Assembly: GCF_002104795.1 (NCBI RefSeq)
Contig: NZ_NCXO01000004.1
Coordinates: forward strand, 84,764 to 148,763
Direction of reading: 5' to 3'
DNA length: 64,000 bases
From: Mycolicibacillus koreensis
Lineage (GTDB): Bacteria > Actinomycetota > Actinomycetes > Mycobacteriales > Mycobacteriaceae
Shown: positions 48,249 to 57,483 of the stretch, in pieces
Position numbering within the stretch: position 1 is the stretch's first letter
Layout of the letters: the number at the start of each line of letters is the position of its first letter
Notes under the pieces: model-generated
Databases searched by the model: none
The model's input: only the letters and a program-made list of their open reading frames with translations
What the model was told of the DNA's origin: nothing
Translations under genes and position numbers: made by a program

Positions 48249-48692
48249 TCAGACCGCCGCCGAGGCCAGGGCGTCGAGTTTCTCCAGCGACTTGTCCAGC
48301 TGCTTGGCGCCGTCCTTCTCGACCGCCTTGGCCAATGCACCCTTGACCAGCGCGCCTTCGAAGTCGCCCGCGACGGTGAACTCCGATCCCCCGCCGTCCG
48401 CCGGCTTGACGGTGAACTCGAAAAGCGCCTTGACTCCGGCCATCCCGGTGCCCGACAGCGACAACGACGTGGGCGCATCCATCTTCTCGATGACCCATTC
48501 GATCTTGTTGGCCATGCCGAGCATGACGATCTTCGCGGTGAGCGGGGTGCCCGGGGTCAGGGTCGCCGGCACGTCGGCCAGCCACTTCTCGTGCACGGTG
48601 AACCACTGGTCCCAGGTGGACAGGTCCGAGATGATCGCCCAGAGCGCGTCGGGGCTGGCCGAGAGTTTCTTGGTCGCTTCGATGTGTCCCAT
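48249..48692 (-). CDS. SRPBCC-fold lipid-binding-like protein
   Basis: 147 residues. GHIEATKKLSASPDALWAII is the characteristic first strand, and GDFEGALVKGALAKAVEKDG the C-terminal helix. The fold encloses a hydrophobic cavity. Placed between the thiolase and the hydratase, it may bind an intermediate, but no reaction can be assigned from sequence. Confidence 0.82.
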   Translation of the reverse strand: MGHIEATKKLSASPDALWAIISDLSTWDQWFTVHEKWLADVPATLTPGTPLTAKIVMLGMANKIEWVIEKMDAPTSLSLSGTGMAGVKALFEFTVKPADGGGSEFTVAGDFEGALVKGALAKAVEKDGAKQLDKSLEKLDALASAAV

Positions 48693-48739
48693 GGCGGTAC
48701 TCCTTTTCGGTGGTGGGGTGATGGTGCGGGTGGTCGGGC

Positions 48740-49945
48740 TTAGCGCTCGGCGCGCTGATAGGCGGTGACCACAGCGGCACCGCCGAGGCCGATGTTGTGT
48801 TGCAGTGCGGCGGTGACCCCGTCGACCTGGCGTTTGTCGGCGGCGCCGCGCAGCTGCCAGGTCAGCTCGGAGCACTGCGCCAGGCCCGTCGCGCCCAGCG
48901 GGTGCCCTTTGGAGATCAGCCCGCCGGACGGGTTGACCACCCAGCGCCCGCCGTAGGTGGTGTCGTTGTCGTCGATCAGCTTGTGGGCCTCGCCCTCACC
49001 GCAGAGGCCGAGCGCCTCATAGAGCAGCAGTTCGTTGGCCGAGAAGCAGTCGTGCAGTTCGATGACCTGGAAGTCCTGCGGACCGAGCCCGGACTGGTCG
49101 TAGACCTGCCGGGCGGCTTGGACGTTCATGTCGTAGCCGATGATGGATTTGCAGGTGCCGTCGAAGGTGGAGGCGAAGTCGGTGGTCATCGCCTGTCCGA
49201 CGATCTCCAAGGCTCGGTAGGCCAGGTCGTGTTCGGCGACGAAGTCCTCCGAGGCCAGGATCGCCGCCCCGGAACCGTCGGAGGTCGGTGAGCACTGCAG
49301 CTTGGTCAGCGGGTCGTAGATCATCCGCGCGTCCAGGATGTCCTCGAGGGAGTATTCATCCTGGAACTGGGCGTAGGGGTTGTTCACCGAGTGTCGGTGG
49401 TTCTTCAACCCGATCTTGGCGAAATGCTCAGCGGTGGAACCGTATTGTTTCATGTGCTCGCGGCCCGCCGCCCCGAACATCCACGGAGCCGGCGGGAAGA
49501 GCACCTCGGAGATCTCGGCCAGCGCGAGGATGTGTTTGTCCATCGGCTGGGCGCGGTCGTCGTAGGAGGCTTCCAGCGACCCCGGTTTCATCTTCTCGAA
49601 GCCCAGCGCCAGGGTGCAGTCGGCCAGTCCGCCGCGGATCGCCTGGGCGGCGAGGTAGAGCGCCGTCGACCCGGTGGAGCAGTTGTTGTTGACGTTGACC
49701 ACCGGGATGCCGGTCATCCCGAGTTCATAGACCGCCCGCTGCCCCGAGGTGGACTCCCCGTAGACGTAGCCGACGTAGGCCTGCTGCACCCGATCGTAGT
49801 CGATCCCGGCGTCGGCGAGCGCCTTGGACCCGGATTCCCGGGCCATGTCCGGGTAGTCCCAGGCCGACCCGTCGTCGTTGAGTCGCCGTCCCGGCTTCTC
49901 GAACTTCGTCATCCCGACGCCGACCACGTACACCCTTTTTGCCAT
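48740..49945 (-). CDS. ltp1: Thiolase-like lipid-transfer protein Ltp1
   Basis: 401 residues, the length of M. tuberculosis Ltp1 (Rv2790c). It is an SCP-x-type thiolase without an SCP2 domain: C89 ([14 protein letters not shown]), [21 protein letters not shown] and the glycine loop [17 protein letters not shown] with the catalytic His. It could cleave a ketoacyl-CoA or act as an aldolase, as some Ltp proteins do with DUF35 partners; no DUF35 gene is visible. AAGGGA precedes ATG 49945. It is the first gene of the minus-strand series and is divergent from the second BVMO. Confidence 0.9.
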   Translation of the reverse strand: MAKRVYVVGVGMTKFEKPGRRLNDDGSAWDYPDMARESGSKALADAGIDYDRVQQAYVGYVYGESTSGQRAVYELGMTGIPVVNVNNNCSTGSTALYLAAQAIRGGLADCTLALGFEKMKPGSLEASYDDRAQPMDKHILALAEISEVLFPPAPWMFGAAGREHMKQYGSTAEHFAKIGLKNHRHSVNNPYAQFQDEYSLEDILDARMIYDPLTKLQCSPTSDGSGAAILASEDFVAEHDLAYRALEIVGQAMTTDFASTFDGTCKSIIGYDMNVQAARQVYDQSGLGPQDFQVIELHDCFSANELLLYEALGLCGEGEAHKLIDDNDTTYGGRWVVNPSGGLISKGHPLGATGLAQCSELTWQLRGAADKRQVDGVTAALQHNIGLGGAAVVTAYQRAER

Positions 49946-49987
49946 CACAGTCCCTTCAGCAAGTTGTCGGTCTGAAACATACACACC

Positions 49988-50007
49988 TGATTGTATCTTT
50001 GCAATCA
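49988..50007 (+). promoter_or_regulatory. TGAWYGTATCTTT site in the ltp1/BVMO divergent gap
   Basis: TGATTGTATCTTT (49988-50000) matches TGAACGTATCTTT upstream of the TetR gene (52488-52500) at 11 of 13 positions. Here it is also part of an inverted repeat with 6-bp arms (TGATTG, 8 bp, CAATCA). It lies 43 bp upstream of ltp1 and about 250 bp upstream of the BVMO. Confidence 0.45.
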
Positions 50008-50060
50008 TCGTGTGCCGGCTCGGTCGCCGAATCGGGGCAGGCCGGGCGCCACGGGACACG

Positions 50061-50130
50061 TTCCTGTGCGTTTCGGTGGGTTTCTGTGCTTCTCGGTGTG
50101 TTTCGGCGGGTTTCGGCGGGTTTCGGCGCG
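50061..50130 (+). repeat. Seven degenerate 10-bp tandem units
   Basis: Units are ttcctgtgcg, tttcggtggg, tttctgtgct, tctcggtgtg, tttcggcggg, tttcggcggg and tttcggcgcg. The period is exactly 10 bp for seven units, one helical turn, so the same face carries the same bases. It lies in the 304-bp gap 49946-50249 between the divergent ltp1 and BVMO genes; apart from this array and the site at 49988 I see nothing else there. Confidence 0.65.
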
Positions 50131-50249
50131 GTCCCCACCCGGAATCCCCGCCATTGACAAATGGCGTCAGTTTCGATTGCCTGGGTCGTGACGCCGCGCC
50201 CCGCCGCAGATACCTTCCGGGACGCACGGCATTACGAAAGCGAAGGTCA

Positions 50250-51788
50250 ATGCCAGTTGCTCCCCGATCCGACGCCGAGACGATCACCCAGACGATCGGC
50301 CACGCGATCGACCACGAGATCGTGGTGATCGGCGCCGGTTTCGCCGGTATCGGAGCCGCGATCAAGCTGACCCGGGCCGGTTTCGACGACTTCGTGATCC
50401 TCGAGGCCGGCGACGACGTGGGCGGGACCTGGCACTGGAACACCTACCCCGGTATCGCCGTCGACATCCCCTCGTTCTGCTACCAGTACTCTTTCGAGCA
50501 GCGCGCCGACTGGTCGCGCACCTACGCTCCGGGCGCGGAACTGAAGGCCTACGCCACCCACTGCGTGGACAAGTACGGTCTGGGCCCGCGGCTGCGGTTC
50601 GACACCACCGTCACCGCAGCGGAGTTCGACAACGATCGAAACGTCTGGCGGTTGTCGACCGCCGCGGGTGAGCGACTGTCGGCGCGCTTCGTCATCAACG
50701 CCTGCGGAATCTTGACCCAGCCGGTCATCCCGGATATCCCCGGCGCCAACGAGTTCGGCGGAACCACCATGCACACCGCCCGCTGGGATCACGATCAATC
50801 GCTACAGGGCAAGCGGGTGGGCATCATCGGCACCGGCGCCTCCGCGGTGCAGGTGATCCCGGCGATCGCCGCCGACGTCGAACACCTCACGGTGTTCCAG
50901 CGGACCCCGATATGGTGCCTACCCAAACCCGATGTGGCCGTACCGCGCCCGGTGCAATGGCTGCTCCACCGGGTTCCCGCCGCGCAGTGGGGGTCGTGGC
51001 TGGCCGCCCAGCTGTTCGTCGAGTTCACCTTTCCCATTCCGGCGCACTATCAGCGCGCGATCCCGCGGTTCCTGCCGGTCAGCCGTGCGCTGGCCAAACG
51101 CTATCTGCGCAGCCAGGTCCGCGACCCGCAGGTGCGCGACAAGCTCACCCCGCGCTACGGCCTAGGCTGCAAGCGGCCGAGTTTCCACAATGCGTATCTG
51201 TCGACATTCAACCGGCCGAACGTCTTCTTGGAGACCACCCCGATCAGCGCGATCAACACCGGCGGTGTTCGGGTGGACGACGGCACCCAGCATGACCTCG
51301 ACGTGCTGATCTTCGCCACCGGATTCAAGGTGATGGATCCGGACAACATGCCCACCTACGCCCTGCGCGGTCTCGGCGGCGTCGAACTCGGCGCGTTCTG
51401 GGACGAGAACAGGCTGCAGGCCTATCAGGGGGTCAGCGTGCCGGGTTACCCCAACCACTTCTCGGTGATCGGCCCCTACGGCTACAACGGGTCGTCGTAC
51501 TTCAACCTCATCGAGGCGCAGACCGATCACATCCTGCGGTGTCTGCGCCACGCCCGGGACCGCGGCGTCGGCTATGTCGAGGTGTCCGGTGAGGCCCACG
51601 ACCGTTTCTTCGCCGAGATGATGCGCCGCAGGCGCAGCCAGATCTTCTGGCAGGACACCTGCGCCGCGGCCAACAGCTACTACTTCGACAAGCACGGCGA
51701 TGTGCCGTTGCGGCCGGCCACCTCCCTGGAGGTGGCGTGGCGAAGCCGCAGTTTCCGGCTCGACGATTACCTGTTCCGGGCCGGCTGA
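50250..51788 (+). CDS. Second Baeyer-Villiger flavin monooxygenase
   Basis: 512 residues from ATG 50250; an upstream open frame exists but is repeat [20 protein letters not shown] binds [22 protein letters not shown] is typical of the class, and [11 protein letters not shown] at 169-179 is the BVMO fingerprint, followed by [12 protein letters not shown] for [20 protein letters not shown] is the late motif. It is only distantly like the first BVMO in this cluster and probably acts on a different ketone. It is divergent from ltp1 and its end overlaps the TetR gene end by 22 bp. Confidence 0.9.
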   Translation: MPVAPRSDAETITQTIGHAIDHEIVVIGAGFAGIGAAIKLTRAGFDDFVILEAGDDVGGTWHWNTYPGIAVDIPSFCYQYSFEQRADWSRTYAPGAELKAYATHCVDKYGLGPRLRFDTTVTAAEFDNDRNVWRLSTAAGERLSARFVINACGILTQPVIPDIPGANEFGGTTMHTARWDHDQSLQGKRVGIIGTGASAVQVIPAIAADVEHLTVFQRTPIWCLPKPDVAVPRPVQWLLHRVPAAQWGSWLAAQLFVEFTFPIPAHYQRAIPRFLPVSRALAKRYLRSQVRDPQVRDKLTPRYGLGCKRPSFHNAYLSTFNRPNVFLETTPISAINTGGVRVDDGTQHDLDVLIFATGFKVMDPDNMPTYALRGLGGVELGAFWDENRLQAYQGVSVPGYPNHFSVIGPYGYNGSSYFNLIEAQTDHILRCLRHARDRGVGYVEVSGEAHDRFFAEMMRRRRSQIFWQDTCAAANSYYFDKHGDVPLRPATSLEVAWRSRSFRLDDYLFRAG

Positions 51789-52423
51789 TCGGCTGACAGC
51801 GCCGGGAGCGTCTCGGCCATCGACGCGGTCAGGTCGACGCAGGCCCGCTCCCAGCGCCGCCGGGCCCGCTCGGTGTCGCCGTCGACGAACCCGGCGATCA
51901 GGATGCCGCGCAGGACGTCCATGGCGGTGTAGACGAGGTTGCGGATCTCTTTCTGCGCGGGATGGTCGGGCATCAGTTGCGCTATCGCGGCGATCAGCGT
52001 GCTGTTGACGATCGGCTCCATCCGAGCGATGTGCCCGGCGAGAACCCGGTCGGTGCGGGCGGCCACCCACAACTCCACGGTCGCGACGAACAACGGCCCC
52101 TGATGGGATTCCCACAGGAACTCCAACACCGTCGCGACCGGGTCCGGACTCGAGCGCACCCGCCCGACTTCACGGATGGCGCTGTGCACCCGCTGTTGTG
52201 CGAGGTGCTCGACCGCGGCGACGACGAGATCCTCCTTGGACCGGAAGTGGTGGATCTGGGCGCCGCGGGTGACCCCGGCGATCTCGGCGATCCGTGGGGT
52301 GGTGGTGCCGGCGTAACCGTAGGAGACCAGGCAGTCGATGGTGGCGTCGAGCAGTCGGGTCCGCATCGCCGCGCTGCGCTCGGCCTGGGTGCGCCGCACG
52401 GGTTGCTCCTCGACGGTCGCCAT
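51767..52423 (-). CDS. TetR-family regulator near the BVMO
   Basis: 218 residues. RTRLLDATIDCLVSYGYAGT and RIAEIAGVTRGAQIHHFRSKEDLVVAAV form the DNA-binding domain (about residues 22-68). The C-terminal part is a ligand and dimer domain of the TetR_C_6-like kind. GGAAGGA precedes ATG 52423. Its upstream region has a 13-bp element shared with the ltp1/BVMO gap, so it is a likely repressor of both and of itself. Confidence 0.87.
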   Translation of the reverse strand: MATVEEQPVRRTQAERSAAMRTRLLDATIDCLVSYGYAGTTTPRIAEIAGVTRGAQIHHFRSKEDLVVAAVEHLAQQRVHSAIREVGRVRSSPDPVATVLEFLWESHQGPLFVATVELWVAARTDRVLAGHIARMEPIVNSTLIAAIAQLMPDHPAQKEIRNLVYTAMDVLRGILIAGFVDGDTERARRRWERACVDLTASMAETLPALSADQPARNR

Positions 52424-52487
52424 CGTCGGTCCTTCCGCGCGGGGCCTGGTCGCCTCACCCTAACCCACCGATAGATAGATGCAGTAC

Positions 52488-52500
52488 TGAACGTATCTTT
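52488..52500 (+). promoter_or_regulatory. TGAWYGTATCTTT site upstream of the TetR gene
   Basis: TGAACGTATCTTT, 65-77 bp upstream of ATG 52423. An 8-bp palindrome CAGTACTG (52482-52489) and a GATAGATAGATG repeat (52469-52480) adjoin it. Partner copy at 49988. Confidence 0.4.
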
Positions 52501-52527
52501 TTTCGGTGGTTATCCGCACATGCGGGC

Positions 52528-53430
52528 TCACAGCGTGGCGGGCCGGATCACCACCACCGACCGGGTACGTGCGCCGTCGTCGCGCAGCAGGGCGATCACC
52601 CGCCCGTCGGCGGTGGTGGCCGCGTGGACACCGTCGATGCCCGCCGCGGTCAGTGCCCGGCCGTGCCCGGCCGACTCGGCTTCGGCGTCGGAGAGCTCGC
52701 GGCGCGGAAAGGCCTGCAGGCAGGCCGCGTCCAGGGTGTAGCTCAACGTGGGCTGCTCGGCCAGCTGGTCGAGCGTGCGGGCCTCGGCGAGCCCGAACCG
52801 CCCGGATCGGGTGCGCCGCAGCGCCACCAGGTGAGCCCCCACCCCCAGCATCTCGCCCAGGTCGCGGGCCAGTGCGCGCACATAGGTGCCCGCCGAACAC
52901 TCCACCTCCACATCCAGATCGATCGTGTCGGCGCCGCGACGCAGCGCCAGCAGGTCGAACCGCTCGATGCGCACCGGGCGGGCGGCCAGTTCGACCGCAC
53001 GGCCCTCCCGGGCGAGCTGGTAGGCGCGTTTGCCGTCGACCTTGATGGCGCTGACCGCCGAGGGCACCTGCGCGATCTCGCCGCGCAGCGACGCCATCGC
53101 CACGGCGATCGCGGCCTCCCCCAGCCTCCCGGCCGGTGTCACGCAGAGCACCTCACCCTCGGCGTCTTCGGTGCTGGTGGTCTGACCCAACCGGATGGTG
53201 GCGCGGTAGCCCTTGGTGTCGCCGGTGAGCAGCCCGAGGATCTTGGTGGCGCGGTCCACACCGATCACCAGCACCCCGGTGGCCATCGGATCCAGGGTGC
53301 CGGCGTGGCCGACCTTGCGGGTGTGAAACAGCCGCCGACAGCGTCCGACCACGTCATGGCTGGTCATCCCGGCCGGTTTGTCCACGATCACCAGCCCGGG
53401 CGGGACCGGCGGCGACGACCGGCGGCTCAC
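52528..53430 (-). CDS. truB: tRNA pseudouridine(55) synthase
   Basis: 300 residues. [18 protein letters not shown] and [16 protein letters not shown], with catalytic D47, are the TruB hallmarks; [14 protein letters not shown] and [23 protein letters not shown] follow. It isomerises U55 in the T loop of tRNAs. GTG 53430 overlaps the pptT stop by 4 bp, as truB follows pptT in M. tuberculosis. Confidence 0.97.
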   Translation of the reverse strand: MSRRSSPPVPPGLVIVDKPAGMTSHDVVGRCRRLFHTRKVGHAGTLDPMATGVLVIGVDRATKILGLLTGDTKGYRATIRLGQTTSTEDAEGEVLCVTPAGRLGEAAIAVAMASLRGEIAQVPSAVSAIKVDGKRAYQLAREGRAVELAARPVRIERFDLLALRRGADTIDLDVEVECSAGTYVRALARDLGEMLGVGAHLVALRRTRSGRFGLAEARTLDQLAEQPTLSYTLDAACLQAFPRRELSDAEAESAGHGRALTAAGIDGVHAATTADGRVIALLRDDGARTRSVVVIRPATL

Positions 53431-54104
53431 AGCACGATCGCCGTCAACACCAACTCCTGCGCCACCGCCCAGCGTCCCCGCAGCGCGGTCAGCGGCGGCC
53501 CGGCCAGCGCCGCCGGATCGATGAGGATCTCGGAGGTGAAGCTGCCGGCGCTGCCGGTCTGGTCGGTCTCGAAGGTGATGTGGGCGTCTTCGAACCCCAG
53601 CCAACGCTGCGTCAACGGGAACCAGGCCTTGTAGGTGGCTTCCTTGGCGCAGAACAGCACCCGGTCCCAATGCACCCCGGCGGGCAGCGCGGACAGCTCG
53701 TCGCGTTCGGCGGGCAGGCTGACCGCGTCGAGCACGCCGGCGGGCAGCACACCGTGCGGTTCGGCGTCGATCCCCACCGAGCGCACCGCGGCGGCGCGCC
53801 CCACGGCCGCGCCGCGGTAGCCGGCGGTGTGGGTGAGGCTGCCGACGATGCCGTCGGGCCAGTGCGGCTGGCCTTTGTCCCCCTTGAGGATCGGCACCGG
53901 CGGCACACCGAGCCGGCCCAGCGCGGTGCGGGCACAGGCACGCACCGTGATGAATTCGCGGCGCCGCTTCTCGACCGACCGGGCGATCAGCGGCTCCTCC
54001 TCGGGCAGCGCGGCCAGCTCCGGCGGGTCGTCGTAGCGTTCGGCGGCGGCCAGGGTGGCGTCGTCGAGTCCGGCGGGCAGCACCGCCGCCAGCAACGTCG
54101 TCAT
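53427..54104 (-). CDS. pptT: 4'-phosphopantetheinyl transferase PptT
   Basis: 225 residues, against 227 in M. tuberculosis. [10 protein letters not shown] and [15 protein letters not shown] are the two magnesium/CoA motifs of the Sfp class. [22 protein letters not shown] is the third conserved region. It moves phosphopantetheine from CoA to acyl and peptidyl carrier proteins needed for mycolate, siderophore and complex-lipid synthesis. It overlaps both pptH upstream and truB downstream by 4 bp. Confidence 0.97.
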   Translation of the reverse strand: MTTLLAAVLPAGLDDATLAAAERYDDPPELAALPEEEPLIARSVEKRRREFITVRACARTALGRLGVPPVPILKGDKGQPHWPDGIVGSLTHTAGYRGAAVGRAAAVRSVGIDAEPHGVLPAGVLDAVSLPAERDELSALPAGVHWDRVLFCAKEATYKAWFPLTQRWLGFEDAHITFETDQTGSAGSFTSEILIDPAALAGPPLTALRGRWAVAQELVLTAIVL

Positions 54105-55060
54105 CGGGCCCGCCGTCGCTGCAGGCGGTCGCGGAACTGCTCGGAGGCGGCCTTCATCTCGGCGGTGATGACGAAGTGGCCACCGAAGTCGTTGAGGTAG
54201 CCCGGCGCGTACTGCGGGTCGGGCAGCACTTGGCGCAACCACCGGTAGGGTTTGCGCCGCCGCCACTCCCGCGGGTAGCCCACCGACACCTCCTCGAAGC
54301 GCACCTCGTCGTACCAGGTGGTGCGCGGGATGTGCAGGTGGCCGTAGACGCTGCAGACCGCGTTGTAGCGGGTGTGCCAGTCGGCGGTGACGGTGGTGCC
54401 GCACCACAGCGCGAACTCCGGGTAGAACAGCACATCGCAGGGGTCGCGGACCAGCGGGAAATGGTTCACCAGCACCGTCGGGGTCATCCAGTCGAGCTGT
54501 TCGAGGCGTTTGCGGGTGGCGGCCACCCGGTCGCGGCACCAGGCGTCGCGGGTCGCGTAGGGCTCGCACGACAGCAGGAACTCGTCGGTGGCGACCACGC
54601 CCGCCTCCCGCGCGATCGCCAGCCCCTCGGCCTTGGTCGTCGCCCCGGCCGGCAGGAAGGTGTAGTCGTACAGCAGGAACATCGGCACGATGGTGGCGGG
54701 GCCGCCCCGCTCGGTCCAGACCGGATAGGGATGCTCGGGGGTGAGGATGCCCATCTCGTCGCACATGTTGACCAGGTAGTCATACCGGGACCGGCCGAAG
54801 ACCTGCATCGGGTCCTTGCCGGTGGTCCACAGCTCGTGGTTGCCGGGCACCCAGATCACCTTGGCGAACCGTTTGCGCAGCAGATCCAGTGACCAGCGGA
54901 TGTCGTCGGTGCGTTCGGCGACATCGCCGGCGACGATCAGCCAGTCATCCGGCGACGACGGATACAGCGACTCGGTGACCGGTTTGTTGCCGACGTGGCC
55001 GGTGTGCAGGTCGGAGATCGCCCACAAGGTGGGCTGCACCTCTCCGCTGTGTTGCCGCAT
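54101..55060 (-). CDS. pptH: Calcineurin-like phosphoesterase, PptH-like (Rv2795c)
   Basis: 319 residues. The metallophosphatase ligands are in series: [37 protein letters not shown] and YGHLHIPRT. The M. tuberculosis gene at this place encodes PptH, which removes phosphopantetheine from carrier proteins and so opposes PptT. Overlap with pptT by 4 bp makes the forward and reverse enzymes a translationally coupled pair. Open codons continue upstream of ATG 55060, but family length favours this start. Confidence 0.92.
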   Translation of the reverse strand: MRQHSGEVQPTLWAISDLHTGHVGNKPVTESLYPSSPDDWLIVAGDVAERTDDIRWSLDLLRKRFAKVIWVPGNHELWTTGKDPMQVFGRSRYDYLVNMCDEMGILTPEHPYPVWTERGGPATIVPMFLLYDYTFLPAGATTKAEGLAIAREAGVVATDEFLLSCEPYATRDAWCRDRVAATRKRLEQLDWMTPTVLVNHFPLVRDPCDVLFYPEFALWCGTTVTADWHTRYNAVCSVYGHLHIPRTTWYDEVRFEEVSVGYPREWRRRKPYRWLRQVLPDPQYAPGYLNDFGGHFVITAEMKAASEQFRDRLQRRRAR

Positions 55061-55228
55061 CGCCACAGTGCCCCAGCGTAACGGTGCGCCGTCGCTCGGC
55101 ACCGCCGACGGTGAACCTGACCCGTCCGGCGCGGTCGACGGGGTTGGCGGCTTTACCGATGCGTGCCCGGGCCGACTTGTACACTCCCGGCAACGAGGCG
55201 TCGGGAAAAGTCGAGGACAAGGGGTGTC

Positions 55229-55804
55229 ATGATCGCCAAGGTGCGTCTGGGTGCGGCGCTGGGTGCGCTGCTGCTGGCGGTGGTGATGGTCGTGCAGCAC
55301 ACCCCGTCGGCGGAGCTTGACAGCGCGGCGGTGCAGTTGCGCTCGACCGCCGCGCCGATGACCACCACCATCAAAAGCCCGATCGCCAAGCTGACCGATC
55401 CCAAGCCGTTCGAGCCGTGCGAGGACATTCCGTTCGACGTCATCGAGCGGTTGGGGTTGGCGTTCACCCCGCCGGAGCCGGAGACGCCGATGCGCTGCCA
55501 CTATGACGCCGGCAACTATCAGATGGCGGTCGAGGCGATCATCTGGCGCACCTACAACCAGACCCTGCCCGCCGACGCGATCGAAACCACGATCAACGGT
55601 CACCGGGCCGCGGAGTACTGGGTGATGAAACCCACCGACTGGAACGACCGGTGGTGGGTGACCTGCATGGTGACGTTCCAAACCAGCTACGGGGTGATCC
55701 AGCAGACCGTGTTCTACTCGCCGATCTACGCCAACCCGCAGCCGGACTGCATGGCCACCAACCGTCAACGCGCCGAAGAGCTTTCCCCGTACTACAAGTT
55801 CTAG
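55229..55804 (+). CDS. Exported DUF3558 protein (LppV-like)
   Basis: 191 residues from ATG 55229. LGAALGALLLAVVMVV is a signal peptide or anchor (about 7-22), but no lipobox cysteine follows. PFEPCEDIPFDVIERLGL and MRCHYDAGN are the DUF3558 pattern with a cysteine pair. lppV (Rv2796c) lies near pptH in M. tuberculosis, but on the other strand there. Family role is unknown. The CocE-like hydrolase starts 13 bp later and may be cotranscribed. Confidence 0.75.
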   Translation: MIAKVRLGAALGALLLAVVMVVQHTPSAELDSAAVQLRSTAAPMTTTIKSPIAKLTDPKPFEPCEDIPFDVIERLGLAFTPPEPETPMRCHYDAGNYQMAVEAIIWRTYNQTLPADAIETTINGHRAAEYWVMKPTDWNDRWWVTCMVTFQTSYGVIQQTVFYSPIYANPQPDCMATNRQRAEELSPYYKF

Positions 55805-55817
55805 TAGAAAGTCTCAG

Positions 55818-57455
55818 GTGGCGTTAACTGCAACACGGCGCCTCAGCGACCGGGGTTTGGGCTGGCTGCTGAGGCTACCGAAACCGACCGGTGGCTACCT
55901 GGTGCGGCGGCTGACCGTACCGATGCGTGACGGTGTCGAGTTGGTCGCCGACCACTACGCCCCGCGCCAGGACCCGGTGGGCACCCTGCTGGTCCGCTGC
56001 CCCTACGGGCGGGGTTTCCCGTTCCAGCACATGTTCGCCCGCATCTACGCCGCGCGCGGCTACCATGTGCTGCTGCAGAGCGTGCGCGGCACCTTCGGGT
56101 CCGGGGGGCGGTTCACCCCGATGGCGCACGAGGTCGACGACGGTGCCGACACCGTCGCCTGGCTGCGCCGCCAACCATGGTTCACCGGGACATTCGCCAC
56201 CGTCGGGTTGTCGTATCTGGGCTTCACCCAGTGGGCGCTGCTGACCGATCCGCCCCCGGAGTTGACCGCCGCGGTGATCGCGGTCGGGCCGCACGACTTC
56301 AGCCTCTCCTCGTGGGGCACCGGCGCGTTCACGCTCAACGATTTCCTGGGCTGGAGCGACCTGATGGCCCACCAGGAGAAACTGGGCCGGCTGCGGCTGC
56401 TGGGAGGCCGACGCCGGGTGCGACGCGCCACGGACCGGCTGCCGTTGGGGGCGGCCGGGCGGGCCATTCTCGGGCGCGGCGCCCCGTGGTACGAGTCGTG
56501 GCTGACCCACCCGGACCCCGACGACCCGTTCTGGGCACCGCTGCGGGTCAGTACCGCGTTGGAGCGGGTGCAGGTGCCGGTGTTGTTGTTCAGCGGCTGG
56601 CAGGATCTGTTCTTGCCGCAGACCCTCACGCAGTATCGACGGTTGCGCGAGCGCGGCGTCGACGTCGCGTTGACGATCGGTCCGTGGACCCACAGCCAGA
56701 TCCTCACCACCGGGGCGCGCATCCTGTGTCAGGAGTCGCTGGCCTGGCTCGACACCCACCTCGCCGGACGTGGGGGCGCCGCCCGCCCGCATCGGGTGCG
56801 GGTGTTCGTCACCGGCGCCGGCTGGGTGGACACCGACGACTGGCGGCCCGCCCAGACCGAGCAGGTGCTCTATCTGCACACCGGACGGCTGAGCGAGGAA
56901 CCCCCGCCGGACGGCAGGGCGCCGTTGTCGTTTCGGTTCGATCCGGCCAACCCGACCCCCACCGTCGGGGGGCGGTTGCTCTCCCCCGACGCCGGGTATC
57001 ACGACGATCGCCGGCTGGCCGCCCGCGACGACGTGCTCTCCTGCACCGGTGCGGTACTCAACCGCGACCTGACGGTGACCGGCAGCCCGATGGTGGAACT
57101 CGTCCACACCAGCGACAACCCGCACGCCGACGTGTTCGTCCGGGTCTCCGAGGTCCACGCCGACGGCCGCTCGGTCAACGTCACCGACGGCTACCGCCGG
57201 TTGACTCCGGGCCGCGAGCCCGGCCCGCTGCGGCTGGAACTCGACCCGGTCGCGCACCGGTTCGCCGCGGGCTCACGCATCCGGTTGTTGATCGCCGGGG
57301 GATCCCATCCGCGGTTCGCCCGCAACCTGGGCACCGACGAGCCGCCGGTGTCGGGCACCGCGATGCGCCCCGCGGTGCACACCGTGCAACTGGGCACCTC
57401 CCAGCTGCGCCTTCCGGTGGGCCGACCCGGCGAAACCGGTGGTCGGCAACGCTGA
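55818..57455 (+). CDS. CocE/NonD-type serine hydrolase (Rv2800-like)
   Basis: 545 residues, near Rv2800 (549). YLVRRLTVPMRDGVELVADH begins the X-Pro dipeptidyl-peptidase-like fold, GLSYLGFTQWAL carries the serine nucleophile, FSGWQDLFLPQ and GPWTHSQ the acid and histidine regions, and the C-terminal half is a jelly roll (DVFVRVSEVHADGRSVNV). It hydrolyses an ester or amide; substrate unknown. Start is GTG 55818. Confidence 0.88.
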   Translation: MALTATRRLSDRGLGWLLRLPKPTGGYLVRRLTVPMRDGVELVADHYAPRQDPVGTLLVRCPYGRGFPFQHMFARIYAARGYHVLLQSVRGTFGSGGRFTPMAHEVDDGADTVAWLRRQPWFTGTFATVGLSYLGFTQWALLTDPPPELTAAVIAVGPHDFSLSSWGTGAFTLNDFLGWSDLMAHQEKLGRLRLLGGRRRVRRATDRLPLGAAGRAILGRGAPWYESWLTHPDPDDPFWAPLRVSTALERVQVPVLLFSGWQDLFLPQTLTQYRRLRERGVDVALTIGPWTHSQILTTGARILCQESLAWLDTHLAGRGGAARPHRVRVFVTGAGWVDTDDWRPAQTEQVLYLHTGRLSEEPPPDGRAPLSFRFDPANPTPTVGGRLLSPDAGYHDDRRLAARDDVLSCTGAVLNRDLTVTGSPMVELVHTSDNPHADVFVRVSEVHADGRSVNVTDGYRRLTPGREPGPLRLELDPVAHRFAAGSRIRLLIAGGSHPRFARNLGTDEPPVSGTAMRPAVHTVQLGTSQLRLPVGRPGETGGRQR

Positions 57456-57471
57456 GCCACCGACCACTGGA

Positions 57472-57477
57472 TACGGT
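57472..57477 (+). promoter_or_regulatory. -10 element for leaderless echA16
   Basis: TACGGT followed by GAACCC and ATG 57484, with no Shine-Dalgarno. It overlaps the gap behind the CocE-like stop. Confidence 0.5.
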
Positions 57478-57483
57478 GAACCC

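Noticed and set aside
50061..50130. Possible CRISPR-like array
   Set aside because: The units are only 10 bp with no spacers and no cas genes nearby; it is a simple tandem repeat.
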